Positions 48,141 through 59,154 are shown, counted from the first letter of the stretch. The stretch is DNA of 64,000 nucleotides from Leptodontidium sp. MPI-SDFR-AT-0119 (GCA_020726505.1 JAHLEZ010000020.1:124001-188000); one strand, 5' to 3'. The notes: generated by a model not told the origin, from the letters alone. Translations and numbers: made by a program.

Positions 48141-50455
48141 CTACGCATTTGCCCGCTCCAGAAATCTCAAACCATTTGGAGTCCTCTTCAATTCTACAAC
48201 CATTGTCTCCGAAGCCTTCATCATCTCGCTGTTTGATACGGTTTTTGACATCTTTTGACGCATATGGTCATCGCAACCATGGAACAAGAGGGCCAAACTT
48301 GAGCATCTCCAACTTCGAGTAGAATTCCATAAGCTGCTGCGTCGACAACTCAAAATCGTGCAAGCGAACAGCAGAATAGTGAGGCCAACCAGGCCAGCTG
48401 GTAGTGACATCCAAGCCCAGTTGACATGAATGCATGTTTGTGATCTCTGCACCGTTCCCAACACACGTCCAGATCCACGTTGACGGATAACGACTGTCAT
48501 AGCACTAGCTAGGCCGTCGATATATTCAGTCACAGAGTCAAGGTCTGCTGTACCATTGCGATACAGAGGCTTCAGCCAGATAGAACCTGCGGTGATCACC
48601 GTGTTGCTGGTCACGGCGAGGAGTGGAGATTCGTCAAACATCCATGAGAGGAACTGGTTCAATGCTAATGCCGGAACATAGTCCAGCATCCAGACGCATT
48701 CACTGGGATACCATAGAGTGGGCTCTTTGGGATACAGTTGTAGAGTTTTGTTGACCGAGATCGGCACAGGGGTTGAGTCGGTAAAATAGTCAGACGTTTG
48801 ACAGTCCTGCCAGCTGCCGTTGACTAATATCCTGTCGGTTGCAAGAGAGTAAGTCAAATTGGCCGTAGTGGTCACCTCAATTGCCGAACCATTAGTTCTA
48901 CGGAGCGGTGAGGATGAGATGAGGTCCTCTTTAGGCTCAGACTTGAGGATAGTGCTTTGATATGTTTTGATGCATGGATATAGCGAGGCTCGAAATGCCC
49001 ACGGGTGCTTCTCACAACTTTCGCTAAGGTGCATGTCGCCGTCCATGACTTGACAGGATGAATTTACCTTTAGCATTATGGTATCAAATGTGAATAGAGC
49101 ATCGAAGTCGGGTGTAAATCCTGGTCCGTTCTCGAGAGCCTTCTTGGGCTGTAACATTTTCCAGTGGCTATTGGCGATTGTCACCAGTGACTGAGCTGGT
49201 CCTGATGTAGCGAGATTATCTTGTCCGACATTTGCTTCGGCATAACTCATGTTATCTGCTGGCATGCCCCAGGAGAGATCTGGGAGCCAGTACCCAACAG
49301 TTATGTTCTGGGTAATGTTGGGCCTGATGTGACTGGCAAGATCGAGGACGGAATAGCAGATCCCAAGAGTTGAAAATGTTGCATTCTGGATAGCAGGAAA
49401 GGTGCAGTTGCCTGTTGAACAGTCGAAGTCGATGTTCGACGAAGGGTTCATTGGAGGATCAATGGTTCCCATGTACATGGCAGCGGCCATTATGCTATCG
49501 AGTTCTGCAAATCCAGGCTTGGACAAGAACCCTCCATTGGTATAATTGTTTGTCCTGGGAAGGCTAGCAACACTACCCGGAACAGATTCTATGCAGGTAT
49601 AGTATTGGATAATTTGCTGAGAGAACGGGTCAATGGCAAGGGCAAGGATGGTGATCAGAGCGCCGAATGATGCGAGATAGCTAATTGAAGTTAGCAAGAC
49701 GTTTCGCATAGTTTGAACAGACATACTGTTTACGCGCTGCTAGCATCAGGATACAAGCCCCCCAGGGCCCTCTCGTGGCGCCATCAAAGTGTTCCAGGTC
49801 CGCCAAGGAGTGTGGCTCGCTAAACCAATGCCATTTCAGTTGGCTTATTGCTGTACATAAGTCAGTAATGTCGAAGACGTAAGTGGCCAAGGAGCTTACC
49901 TGCCGCCACAATAACCATCAGAGCAGCTTTCATGAGAGCAGTGAAGACAGAGATCAGAGAATTGATGGATATCGAATATGGCCAGCTTGGAACGCTTTTC
50001 TCTTGGTGAATCACCAATGTGATGATCATTGCAAAGAGCATGAATGCAGCCCAAAGGCAACACAACGTTTCAAAGATCCATCGCTCTTCGAAATTCTTTA
50101 ACATCCGTGTGGTACGCTTCGGTGCTTGTGGATGATCATTCGTCGAAGAATCTATGGTTAGACTCTGAACAGTAACTTTGGGAAGGGATCCATCGCATTT
50201 TGAGTCGACTTTCGAGCCATCAATGGAGAGTTTCGTGTCAGATGGCTCGGTGGAGACTGAGGTTGAAAGAATGTGAGGACTTTCAATACCAGGAGCTGGG
50301 GTAGACTTTGGCCGGGCCTCTTGTACAGGTGCATTCTCGATGTGCTCTGTTGTGGGTTTTTCGGTTGTCATCTTGTGGGTGGCAGATGGTTTGGAATGGA
50401 AGCCTGGAAGCCTAGGAGACTGGGAGTTGCAAAGTTGGATATGAGGATCAGGCAT
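48141..50455 (-). CDS. DUF3176 membrane protein
   Basis: Three exons on the minus strand: 50455-49900, 49850-49727 and 49680-48141, with introns of 49 nt (GTAAGC...ACAG) and 46 nt (GTATGT...TTGCTAAC...TAG). The joined frame is 2220 nt, 739 aa. Residues 1-125 are Pro/Ser/Thr-rich. The DUF3176 domain starts WIFETLCCLWAAFMLFAMII near residue 126 with two membrane helices (about 130-150, 166-185). Across the junctions follow KWHWFSEPHSLADLEHFDGA and the third helix YLASFGALITILALAIDPFS. A long extracellular-type region with many N-glycosylation sites and cysteines leads to a last helix (about 651-670) and a basic cytosolic tail. Function unknown; fungal family found at cell or organelle membranes. 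ATG at 50371 is an alternative start. Intact and non-RIPed although flanked by RIPed islands. Confidence 0.88.
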
Positions 50456-51982
50456 ACAAGTTTTGAGGGAGCAATCGTTGTTTATATGTCTTTACTTTCA
50501 TAGCCCTTGAACCTTGACTCTTGGAATATCTATAGGGCATTCCCACTTGACGGGTAACATCTTGCCAACCTCGAACACATGAACGAAAACGGACCCAAAA
50601 CATTACAATAAGGCTACAGAGCTGTGGACTGAACGGACAAAAGGAATCAGGAATATGCAGTGTATCAGGAATATGCAATGTGCTTGTCGTTGGACATCTG
50701 CAATGTATCAGACATGGTTTTGTGCCACCAGCCAAATCAAGACTGCACGAGGCTACGATCGCAAGTGCCGATTCTCGAGGGCTTGTGAAGGCATTTGTAG
50801 GCCCGAAAATTCCTTGGTTTTGCCCCCAAAAAAAATCAGCAGAAGTAAGGCCGAACGCCTATCACATGGAGTTGCAAACTTGGGTCATCGAGATACGTGT
50901 AGATCTAGGAATCTTCCGGTGGCCTTAGTTCTCATGAATACAGAAACAAAAGAATATTATGACATGATCGGAGACCTCAAGATAAAGACAGAGGAAAAGC
51001 AGGCGCAACACAAGGCTGAGGCTGCCTTATCTTATTGTACTGCCAGCCTGACAATTATGTAAAAGCTTGGTGAGATGAAAGTTTGCAAGCCGCCCCCATG
51101 ACGATAGTGCAAAACCCATATGGCCCCCAGTGCGATGTTGGGTTCAACACCGAGGCAGCCTGACAACACAAGGCTGCGGCTGCCTTATCTTATTGTACTG
51201 CCAGCCTGACAATTATGTTGGTGAGATGAAAGTTTGCAAGCCGCCCCCATGACGATAGTGCAAAACCCATATGGCCCCCAATGCGATGTTGGGTTCAACA
51301 CCGAGGCAGCCTGATAACCCAAGGCTGAAGCCAGTACCTGAAAACCAACAGCAAGCCTTGTTCAGACATGCGCTTGTGGCCTATCCTAAGAATTCAAGTA
51401 AATAACACACTTGTGCATCAAGCAGTGAAACCCCTCTGACCTGGGGGCTATAGCAGAATTGATATACTCATGCACGTCAGCTTCCAGAAGAAAAGGTTAG
51501 ACCGAGATGATCAGGCTGAGGAGAAGCTGGACAAGACTGGGCTGAATTGTCGTCATCCAGCGAGCGCAAAGTGCAAATTCAAGCTCTCGTTATTTTTTAG
51601 CAGCAGCTGTATTACTGACCAGGTGTTGTAGATATCTCGAGAAGTTGGTTCCCTGTGATAGAATTATGAATGATGATTCTAGCATACAGAGTGAGGATAC
51701 ATATATATATAGGTAGCGGACTTAGCTGTACGCGTAAGCATGACATAGCGTACGCTACATAACCGCTTGGCAACCCCTATATTCTGATATATCCCCTTTT
51801 CCGAACCTCTGTAAATACAGGTTAACGTCCCTCAATGTCTTGGCAAAGCCGATTAGCGCCAAATTTCCAAATATTAGTCTTACGGCCTTATTAACTTCTA
51901 TAATATACGTATGACGTATATAGTGCCTACGTCTTCTCTTTGCAGTAGGAGTTCAGCCACTTCGCAGTATTCAAGCGTGCGT
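50456..51982. other. Intergenic, upstream of the DUF3176 gene
   Basis: No supported gene. It includes the presumed promoter of the minus-strand DUF3176 gene, the tandem duplication at 51006-51314 and an AT-rich (TA)n stretch near 51690-51710. A 135-codon plus-strand frame (50655-51062) enters the tandem repeat and has no motif. Confidence 0.45.
51006..51314. repeat. 158-bp tandem duplication
   Basis: Copy 1 is 51006-51163 (158 bp); copy 2 is 51164-51314 (151 bp). Copy 2 lacks seven bases (in the GTAAAAGCTTGG region) and has a few substitutions. A third, partial start (TAACCCAAGGCTG) follows at 51315. Each copy carries GCCGCCCCCATGACGATAG and TGTTGGGTTCAACACC, a short hairpin. Recent local duplication; no coding role seen. 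Confidence 0.92.
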
Positions 51983-52311
51983 TATCCCCTTAACTGCCAG
52001 AAGCACTTCTGGCACCTTTTTCTAGGGGGGGTTGCCATCACTACAGGGCCCGTGCGCCTGGTAAACAAAAACATTAATAACTACGTTTCCCCTCCTAAAT
52101 TCCTACTTAAACACTCTACTTTCAATGTAATTATTATGCCCAAAGACGCAACGAAAGATCCTACTAATACAGGGACCTTACGACCACTTGTAAAGCCTTT
52201 ACAACGATGATGACTACCTGTAATCTTGGTGTTCTTCGCTTAATTTAGGGTCTGGCGGGGTCTCGCTACAGGGGTCTTCAGGGGCACAGATTTCTGGCAG
52301 TTAAGGGGATA
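51983..52311. mobile_element. MITE-like element with 20-bp perfect inverted repeats
   Basis: TATCCCCTTAACTGCCAGAA at 51983-52002 returns as its exact reverse complement at 52292-52311, bounding 329 bp. If the outer TA pairs are the duplicated target, the terminal repeats are 18 bp and the element would be Tc1/mariner-like. Related motifs stand just outside (52339-52358, two mismatches; 52475-52497, more diverged), as if several short elements had piled up. No transposase. Confidence 0.7.
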
Positions 52312-52642
52312 GTATAAGAGTACCGCAAAAGACTCCTCTATCCCCTTGACTGCCATAAGCACCCTTCTACAGCTCACGTGCCGCTAACCCTAAAAGGTAT
52401 AGCGGGGTAGTTAGTGATTGAATAGCGTACTGTAGCCCGAACCATACACTATTTCTCGCTTCTTAGGGGCTCGTTATCCCTCGTACTGCCACCAGAAACA
52501 CGCCTGAAGGTAGGCGCTAAAGGCCCTGTAAATTAAGCGAGGGGTAGCTTACTTATGCGAGGAACATCAAAATTCAGGCTAGGTATCCAAAAGTATTATT
52601 TTTAGGTACTTAAGTATATTATCTATAATTTATTATATATAT
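52312..52642. other. Cluster of partial MITE-like ends
   Basis: Contains TATCCCCTTGACTGCCATAA (52339-52358), TATCCCTCGTACTGCC (52475) and its loosely inverted partner TTAAGCGAGGGGTA (52532-52545). No gene. Confidence 0.45.
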
Positions 52643-52791
52643 TGTGACGCAACGGGCTTTCTAATTCCTATATACGTTCTTAGAATACAAAGTAAAGATT
52701 AAAGATCAAGAGATTAAGAGAAGTTAAATAGGGGCTTGCGGCCTGAGGCCTGTAAGGCACTAATATCCATGGCGACGCGCCAGTCGTCACA
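52643..52791 (-). repeat. 3' LTR of the gag-only element
   Basis: 149 bp, TG..CA; differs from the other LTR only at the T of CTTTCTAATT (CTTTCCAATT in the partner), a C-to-T change. Confidence 0.92.
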
Positions 52792-52812
52792 TTACCCCCC
52801 CCTCCGAAAAAA
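52792..52812 (-). promoter_or_regulatory. Polypurine tract (plus-strand primer site)
   Basis: On the element's sense strand the sequence TTCGGAGGGGGGGGTAA lies directly upstream of the 3' LTR, the position and composition of a polypurine tract. Confidence 0.7.
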
Positions 52813-52833
52813 GCTCGTCCCGAGCGACTAAGT

Positions 52834-53868
52834 CTAAGTCTCAAAAATGCCTTTTTGCCACGCGTCAGGGTGCCTTGGATCGTCCGAATCGTATTCGTAG
52901 TCGTAATCGTCGTCTAAAGTAGCAATTGTTACCTTCTTTCCGCTTGTACCGGCAGATCGAGAGTTTGTAGAAGGCCGGGCTGATTCGTGGCAATCCTTTA
53001 ACCAATGGTCGAAACTACCACAGCGTAGGCAAGCACCTATGTCCTTGTACGATTGACGTATCGGTTCGCTGGATAAGAAATGACTAGGTACGTCGATCGA
53101 ATTTATGCCTATATTCGAGATATCCATCGGGTCACCGTATCGAGCAGTCGCTGGAGGGGCACCCGCAGTATGCGGTCGAGACGAAGGATTCTGAATCGGG
53201 TTTGACGGGCCCAAAGTACCTGAACGGGAAGACAGCTTTTGTACAGCTCGTAGGAACTGAGGGTATGACGAAGGCAGTTCCAATTGTTGCGCGAGACGAT
53301 TCTTGATTGTTGAGCTAAGACCAAATCGAAAGGCAGAGATCTTGCGGTCGTCGTCCCAATTGTGTCCTTTTGCTTCGTACAGCATGCGTTCGAACTTGGC
53401 GATGTAGTTGGGTATAGACTCGGAGGCTTGGTCAATTCGATGGAGGCGGTCGATAGCTTCTTGAGTCTTGTTTGGGTTGTCGAGGGCTCGGGAAAGCTGG
53501 TCGAGGATCGATTGGTATGACCAGAATTGCTCTTGCTCCGCGGTAGCTAGCTGTGGCAACACTTGCGACTGGACTTGGGATTCGAGACGGTCGTATACGT
53601 AATAGAACTGTGCCACGGAGTCGCCAAGGGCGCCGGAGAGGCCATCCACACGTAGTTTGGCTTTGATAGCTGGGAGCCATGTGTCGAAGTGGTATGCTTT
53701 GCCGTCGAACTTCGCAGGGTCGGGGAGAATAGGCTTCGGACGAGAGGTTCGTGCTGCTTGCAGAGCTTCGACTTGTATTTGGAGGTTAGCGACTTGCTCG
53801 GTGAGCTGCTGAAGTTGCTGGACGGGAGTAGGGGTCGTCATATTGTGTAGAATCGAAAATGTAGACAA
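52834..53868 (-). CDS. gag: Gag protein of the gag-only LTR element
   Basis: 344 aa, single exon, no damage. Residues 10-45 form a coiled coil (PVQQLQQLTEQVANLQIQVE). Residues 48-210 are a retrotransposon capsid domain: PDPAKFDGKAYHFDTWLPAI, KTQEAIDRLHRIDQASESIP, YIAKFERMLYEAKGHNWDDD and FRFGLSSTIKNRLAQQLELP. A CCHC zinc knuckle CLRCGSFDHWLKDC lies at about 278-291. The tail is acidic (DDDYDYEYDSDD). It should assemble particles and bind element RNA in the cytoplasm. The ATG at 53868 is first in frame; MTTPTPVQQ ten codons later is an alternative. The stop at 52834 leaves only 42 bp to the 3' LTR, so pol was never part of this copy. The open frame points to recent selection or recent insertion. 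Confidence 0.88.
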   Translation of the reverse strand: MSTFSILHNMTTPTPVQQLQQLTEQVANLQIQVEALQAARTSRPKPILPDPAKFDGKAYHFDTWLPAIKAKLRVDGLSGALGDSVAQFYYVYDRLESQVQSQVLPQLATAEQEQFWSYQSILDQLSRALDNPNKTQEAIDRLHRIDQASESIPNYIAKFERMLYEAKGHNWDDDRKISAFRFGLSSTIKNRLAQQLELPSSYPQFLRAVQKLSSRSGTLGPSNPIQNPSSRPHTAGAPPATARYGDPMDISNIGINSIDVPSHFLSSEPIRQSYKDIGACLRCGSFDHWLKDCHESARPSTNSRSAGTSGKKVTIATLDDDYDYEYDSDDPRHPDAWQKGIFET

Positions 53869-54096
53869 AGGAGAGAGGAAAGGTTGTGAGGTAAGCTCTA
53901 TATGGCGGAGAGCTAGGGTATCGTCTCGATCGAGCGTTCGATGGACGAGCAGAGAGTTAATAAGTGCGGCAGAGTATCAGAGGTCAGACAGAATATTATT
54001 CGGACGGATCAGAGCAGACAGAATACAGAACAGACAGATCAGGCCGGACAGACAGACAGACAGATACGGTGGTCGCAACCAGAGGACTTTATATAA

Positions 54097-54245
54097 TGTG
54101 ACGCAACGGGCTTTCCAATTCCTATATACGTTCTTAGAATACAAAGTAAAGATTAAAGATCAAGAGATTAAGAGAAGTTAAATAGGGGCTTGCGGCCTGA
54201 GGCCTGTAAGGCACTAATATCCATGGCGACGCGCCAGTCGTCACA
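54097..54245 (-). repeat. 5' LTR of the gag-only element
   Basis: 149 bp, partner of 52643-52791. On the sense strand it is followed after about 14 bases by TGGTTGCGACC, a TGG-starting candidate primer-binding site complementary to a tRNA 3' end; the spacing is wider than usual. The leader beyond it (53970-54065) holds a CAGA/GACA microsatellite. Confidence 0.88.
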
Positions 54246-54415
54246 TATATAATTAAAAGTAGTTATCCCCTTTATTATATGTTTAATTACTAGTTCTCAT
54301 ATGTTGTATTTATCTAAAAGTAGATGATTTAAGAGAGGAAATAAGGGTCTATTAATATTTTGATAATACCCCGCGCACACGCTAAGGGCCCCTGTAAATG
54401 CAGGCGCGACAGCAC

Positions 54416-54650
54416 TGTGACGACTGGGGGCGCCAAGAGCCTCATTTCCGACATCCAGCTAACCGAGCGATGCCGAGATTAATCGAGCCTATAGCGCTTC
54501 CCCTTTATATATAAAGCTCTTTTTCTCTTGACCTTCTTTCTTACGTAGTTGTAGATTCTAAGAGACTCTTATTATCTTTACATATTATTTATTAAGTTAT
54601 ATAAGGCCGTAGTCCCACGTGATTATTGTTTTTTTGGAGCAAGCGTTATA
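54416..54650 (+). repeat. LTR of the third family, RIP-altered
   Basis: Begins TGTGACGACTGGGGGCGCC and ends GCAAGCGTTATA (RIP-changed from GCGTCACA). It is the inverted relative of 46005-46234. Its termini also match those of the gag-only element LTRs (TGTGACGACTGG.../...GCGTCACA), so both may belong to one lineage. Confidence 0.65.
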
Positions 54651-55137
54651 TTATTTATAACTCTTTTTTAACTCGTTTAAGAAGACAGTAAATATCCTCC
54701 CCCCTTAATTCCCCTATAAGTAGTTACTACGAAACCAGCTTAATACAGGGAAAGCTTATATTAAGTAACAGTTCTTAATAAATAATACTTAAGTTTACTA
54801 CACCTCTTACTAAGTTAATAAAAGCTTCGCCCTCCCCCTCTTCTTTTTCGTCGTAAAACTAAGGAAACTAATAACCCCTTTTCGTTAGACCTTTTTCTTT
54901 AACTTGTCAGGTTAAACCGAAAGTCGTTCTTTCTCTAATAAAGTAATCCCTTACTAAAGACGCCGATATATTATTTACTTCTTCCTTTATACTACTTACT
55001 AGTAATATTAGTATTAACACCCCTATTAATACACTTAGTGTTAAGCCTAATATTATAACGACTTAAGACACACTTAGAAGTAATATTAAGCTTACGAGGA
55101 TATATAAAAGAGAGACCTTAATTAAGAGTCGACTTTA
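54651..55137. other. RIPed remnant sequence
   Basis: TA-rich decayed repeat with no readable domain; may be the interior of the third-family element whose LTR precedes it. Confidence 0.4.
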
Positions 55138-55524
55138 TGTGACAGCCAGAATTAGGGGCATTTTCTGGTGGTGTACTTATATACTTTGTGTGAATAATGA
55201 TATTCACGTAATCGGCGAATTACGTGAATACGGAGGAAGGGCAAAAACAGGGGATACAGGATATAAATAGGAGCACTCGACACTAGCTAATTCGGGACTA
55301 GCCCACGATAAGAGCCTCCTATATAGAGCTCTCTTCGACACCTTAGAGTAGCTCCTTAGACTTAAACAAATACATACTTATAACTAAAGCTTTACACCGT
55401 GTATATCGAGTCTCACTACGATTGACTAAGTTGTTACTTATTGCGGGAGCTCTAAGTAACATAGTGCAATCAACATACTTAAATACTGCAGTTTAGCGAC
55501 TGCAGGTCTGCTTTTGCCGTGACA
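55138..55524. repeat. 387-bp solo LTR with CTTTA target duplication
   Basis: Starts TGTGACAGCCAGAATTAGGG, ends TTTTGCCGTGACA, and is flanked by CTTTA at 55133-55137 and 55525-55529. It includes a TATAAATAG box and a short palindrome-like CTGCAGTTTAGCGACTGCAG near its end. Composition is normal in the middle of TA-rich sequence, so insertion and LTR-LTR recombination came after RIP of the surroundings. Confidence 0.88.
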
Positions 55525-55529
55525 CTTTA

Positions 55530-56156
55530 TATATTAAAAGGGTTACTTATAGAGACTTATATAAAGAATTAGCGGTTAAAGTTAAAGCTTTAATAATAGT
55601 AGCTTATTATTAGCGAGTCGCCGGCATATAAACCCGCCCTTAGGTCTATATTTTTCTAAGTTAAGGGATTATCTCTTCGACCTTTAATTAAGGAAACTCC
55701 TGCCCCCGAGTTAGATAAAGGCAAAGGTAAGGTATAGAGCGCACTTACACCTAGACTTAGTAGTTCCTTAAATAATAACGACGATAATAGTAGAAACGAT
55801 TTCCGATCTTATTACCCCCCTTATCGACCTAATCCCTTACGCCCTTCGTTCTCCTTCTTTCTTTTATATATTTATTATATTTATAGCTACTCGTATCGAG
55901 AAGATTCTTAGCTTTTAAGAGAAACTCACTAATAGTCACAATTGCTAACTTAGACTATAGGAAGTTTAAGTCTATAATGTTCTTAAGAGGTATAACACTT
56001 ACTTTATAAATAACAAGTATTAAAAAGATTAAATTCTTATATAAATTAATAGAATAGCTCGTATCTTCTTAGAGCTAGTATTGTTTAAGCCAGAGTTTAA
56101 CAAAGACAGTACCCTTATTAATGCCCTCGATTTAATTAATTAAGTAATCAAGTTTC
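55530..56156. other. RIPed remnant sequence
   Basis: TA-rich decayed sequence before copia copy 2; no readable domain. Confidence 0.4.
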
Positions 56157-58852
56157 TGTTAGTCCACAGGTCCCTGTATAAGTATACTTTAGTCTAGAAA
56201 AGGGGGTGCGGGTCAAAGTCAAGGGTTAGAGCCTAGCCGGACTAGTTTCGGTGGACATTTAGTGAGGTTTCGTGGTATATAGTTTAGCTCTCCTCGCACT
56301 TTCTTAAAGAAAAAACAGATTTTAAACTATATATTTATTACTTTATTATTATACTTATATTAAAATATATTTATATATACGGCGTAGTACATAAACCGGT
56401 ATTACACTAATATTAATTAGTAGCAAGCTTATATTATTAACCTTATTATAAATAAAAAAGGTCTTAGGGTATAAGGTGAAAATTAATAATAAATATTAAA
56501 GTACTTTACTATATCTCTAATAATGCACTTATATAAAGGCTAGATTTAACGGGGATTAATTAAATCCTCCTCCGAGACTCGCCCTAATACCCGAAGCACG
56601 TCGAGGAAGCTATAACAACACTGACAGTTACTTTATAAAGGTTATTAAGTTAATATACTTAAATCTAGAACTTTGGACCTTCGAGAAACGTATCCGGGAA
56701 CCCACCGGATTACTTACGAATCGTATCTAATATAATAGTAAATACTTTAGATTATACGCCGGAGTTAGAATTAACTTTAAAAACATTTAATAATACGGTT
56801 ATATTAAGAGAAACGCCAAATCTTAGTCTAATTTTTATAAGAGACGTAATAATATATTCGCAGAAGTTCCGAGAGTCCTTTTATAATAATAATACTAAGG
56901 GAAAATTCCTTTTCTAAGATTTTTAAGAGTATTTTAAGGATTAAACGGCAAACGAGTTAAGGTTAATCGAAGTAATAGAGCGTAAATACCTTAAAAACGA
57001 CCTACGAACTTTTAGTATATTTATATAATAAAGAAAGGGAATAAGAACGGCAGACGCTTTAATAGAAGTAGTATAAGCGGAAAAGAATATATAACTAAGA
57101 GACTAAGTAAAAATATAAATTGGGAACTACCCCGAATCGGTACTAAATTACATCCGCGACTCGCTCTTTCGCCTACTACTACTAATCCTAGCGACACTTT
57201 AAAATATTAGGCCCCTAATGTTTTTATAATACTAACTAGAGGTGGTTATCTATTCTGTAGAGGACACTCTTTTAAAAGGAACAGAAGCGAGGCCTATAGA
57301 GATAATGTAACTATTAGAATCACTTAAGATCTCCCCTGCTAGGGGGGATGGGGCCGATAATTTATATAATATAACCCCACTTATAGTTCTAAAGAAGGAG
57401 TTCTCATTTACTCCTAGAAGAGATCTCTTAAGTAATTTTTACTCGTAAAGATTAAATGACTACGCGTTGCCGAATCTTACTTTAGTATTAATAATACACC
57501 CACGAGACAAATCCTTACTATTATTTAAGGTCCCTAAGACTACCAGACTATATACGGAGCCGATTCGGCTATTATAGTATATTATAAATTTATTAACTTT
57601 AGACTAGGCAAAATCGTTAGTAAACCTTATTAAGATATATACTAAGGAGGTCTAATATAGCGGAGATAAGGACCACTTAAATAAAAAGCTCTATATCTTC
57701 GCCGACTTATATTAAAGAGTACTAATTAAGACTAAGGTCTAGAACCGTGCTTTTCCGTTAATATTACGAGACGGAACTAGTTTATATTATTACTAGTACC
57801 TCTAGAATAAGGGGTACTCATTTAATAAGCTTATTAAGACGACTTATAAACACTTTAAAATAAAAGAAAAAGCTAATAAGTTCCTTAGCCAGTAGTTTAG
57901 TTTAACTTTCTCGTTATTTTAAGAAGAGCCTTATTAAAAGGAGAAGCCGGTACTAACCTAATTAAAGAACTTCGCTAAGGAATTATAAAGTATTTAGCTT
58001 AGCCTAAAAGATAGTAATATACAAAACGACAAAACGCTCCGTAATAAGCTCGTATAAGGAGTATTAAGAAACCCCCTCTTTAAGATGGCCTTATTTAAGG
58101 CACTCTTTACCTTCCTTATATTAATAAATAATCTTCGCTCCGCCGTTAGTGTTAAAGTAACTCATAACTCGGGATCGAGGGTAAGCAAGTACTTTAGATT
58201 TAATTTAAATTGCCACGGATCTTATATAGTAAATAAAACGGCTTATTACTTTAACCGTAAAATAAAAATTTTAAGTAAAAACAAACGCGGGGACAAATTC
58301 TAACCTAGGCTAAATTACATAGGCTATATTATTTATAAAAAGATAAATTACTATAATAGTCGCTACTCTAACGAAAAACAAGTAACGTCTAAAGCGAAAT
58401 ACTTTACTACGCGTAAGGCCAAAAGAGTAAAAGCCACGGATAAGACTTTCAAGAGCTACTTAGCTTATATTAAGGGGATCGACCCTAATTCGGACTAGAA
58501 CCGGACTATATCCGGATATTATTTAAAAGGTTACTAAAATACGGATTTAAACACTTTAATAAATATTAACGATTCTTTAGAGAGTTCCGACGACAATAAT
58601 AATAATAATACCGCAAACTTTACGATTATATTTATAATAAGTAAGGTATAATATAATACACGGGAAGTTATAGGGTAACTTAAGGAAAAGAAGGCTACTT
58701 ACATCTTAGAAAGCAAAATTAAGAGACTCGCTCTTAGTAAGGCTTACATAACGTAATAAATAAACAAATTCTTTTAAGGTCTATTAATTAACACAGGGGT
58801 ATTTAGTAAAAACACGAGAGGAATTAACTAGTTACGAACTTTATAACGAATT
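56157..58852 (+). mobile_element. Second copia copy, cut by a gypsy insertion
   Basis: Begins with a 256-bp LTR (56157-56412, start TGTTAGTCCACAGG) related to the LTRs of copia element 1, then follows the same internal sequence (matching 37167 to about 39770 of element 1) until it is interrupted at 58853. It lacks the 167-bp insert found in element 1. Strong RIP; no coding capacity apart from short chance frames such as 58085-58303. Confidence 0.88.
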
Positions 58853-59154
58853 TGTTACGACCTACGATGCGCCTTGTATTCTAACCGACACGGGCTCGTA
58901 GCATCGCTGGCTATGCGACGGCGCTAAGCCTAATAAGGAAGACTAAGTGGCGAGCCTGCGACATATTAACGTGAATAACACTCGACTACGTTAGGCCTTA
59001 TTAAGAGGGTCCTTTATATATTTATACTCGAGCCTTCCCTTATAGAGAACTTTCCTTTTCTCTTTGTTTTTTCTTTTTAATTTTAAGCGTAACTTTAAGC
59101 CCAAATATAAAGCTAAAGTTAACTCGCTATATTAATTTCTTATTAGCCGTAATA
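58853..59154 (+). repeat. 5' LTR of the gypsy element
   Basis: Shares the GCGACGGCGCTAAGCCTAAT block and GCCGTAACA-type end with the less mutated copy at 45648-45906; many of its differences are C-to-T or G-to-A. Confidence 0.85.

Larger units (their letters stand above)
52643..54245 (-). mobile_element. Gag-only non-autonomous LTR retrotransposon (TR-GAG-like)
   Basis: A complete 1603-bp element on the minus strand. Two 149-bp LTRs (5' LTR 54097-54245, 3' LTR 52643-52791) differ at one base and have TGTGACG...CGTCACA ends. A 5-bp duplication TATAT flanks it (52638-52642, 54246-54250). The inside holds a 228-bp leader, one intact gag gene and, just before the 3' LTR, a purine tract CGGAGGGGGGGG. 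There is no protease, reverse transcriptase, RNase H or integrase and no room for them. It is not RIPed, so it is young. It must rely on proteins of another element. The plan matches the TR-GAG type described in plants. Confidence 0.9.

Noticed and set aside
53843..54181. 112-codon plus-strand ORF over the gag-only element
   Set aside because: Antisense to the gag leader and LTR; open because of the GACA microsatellite.
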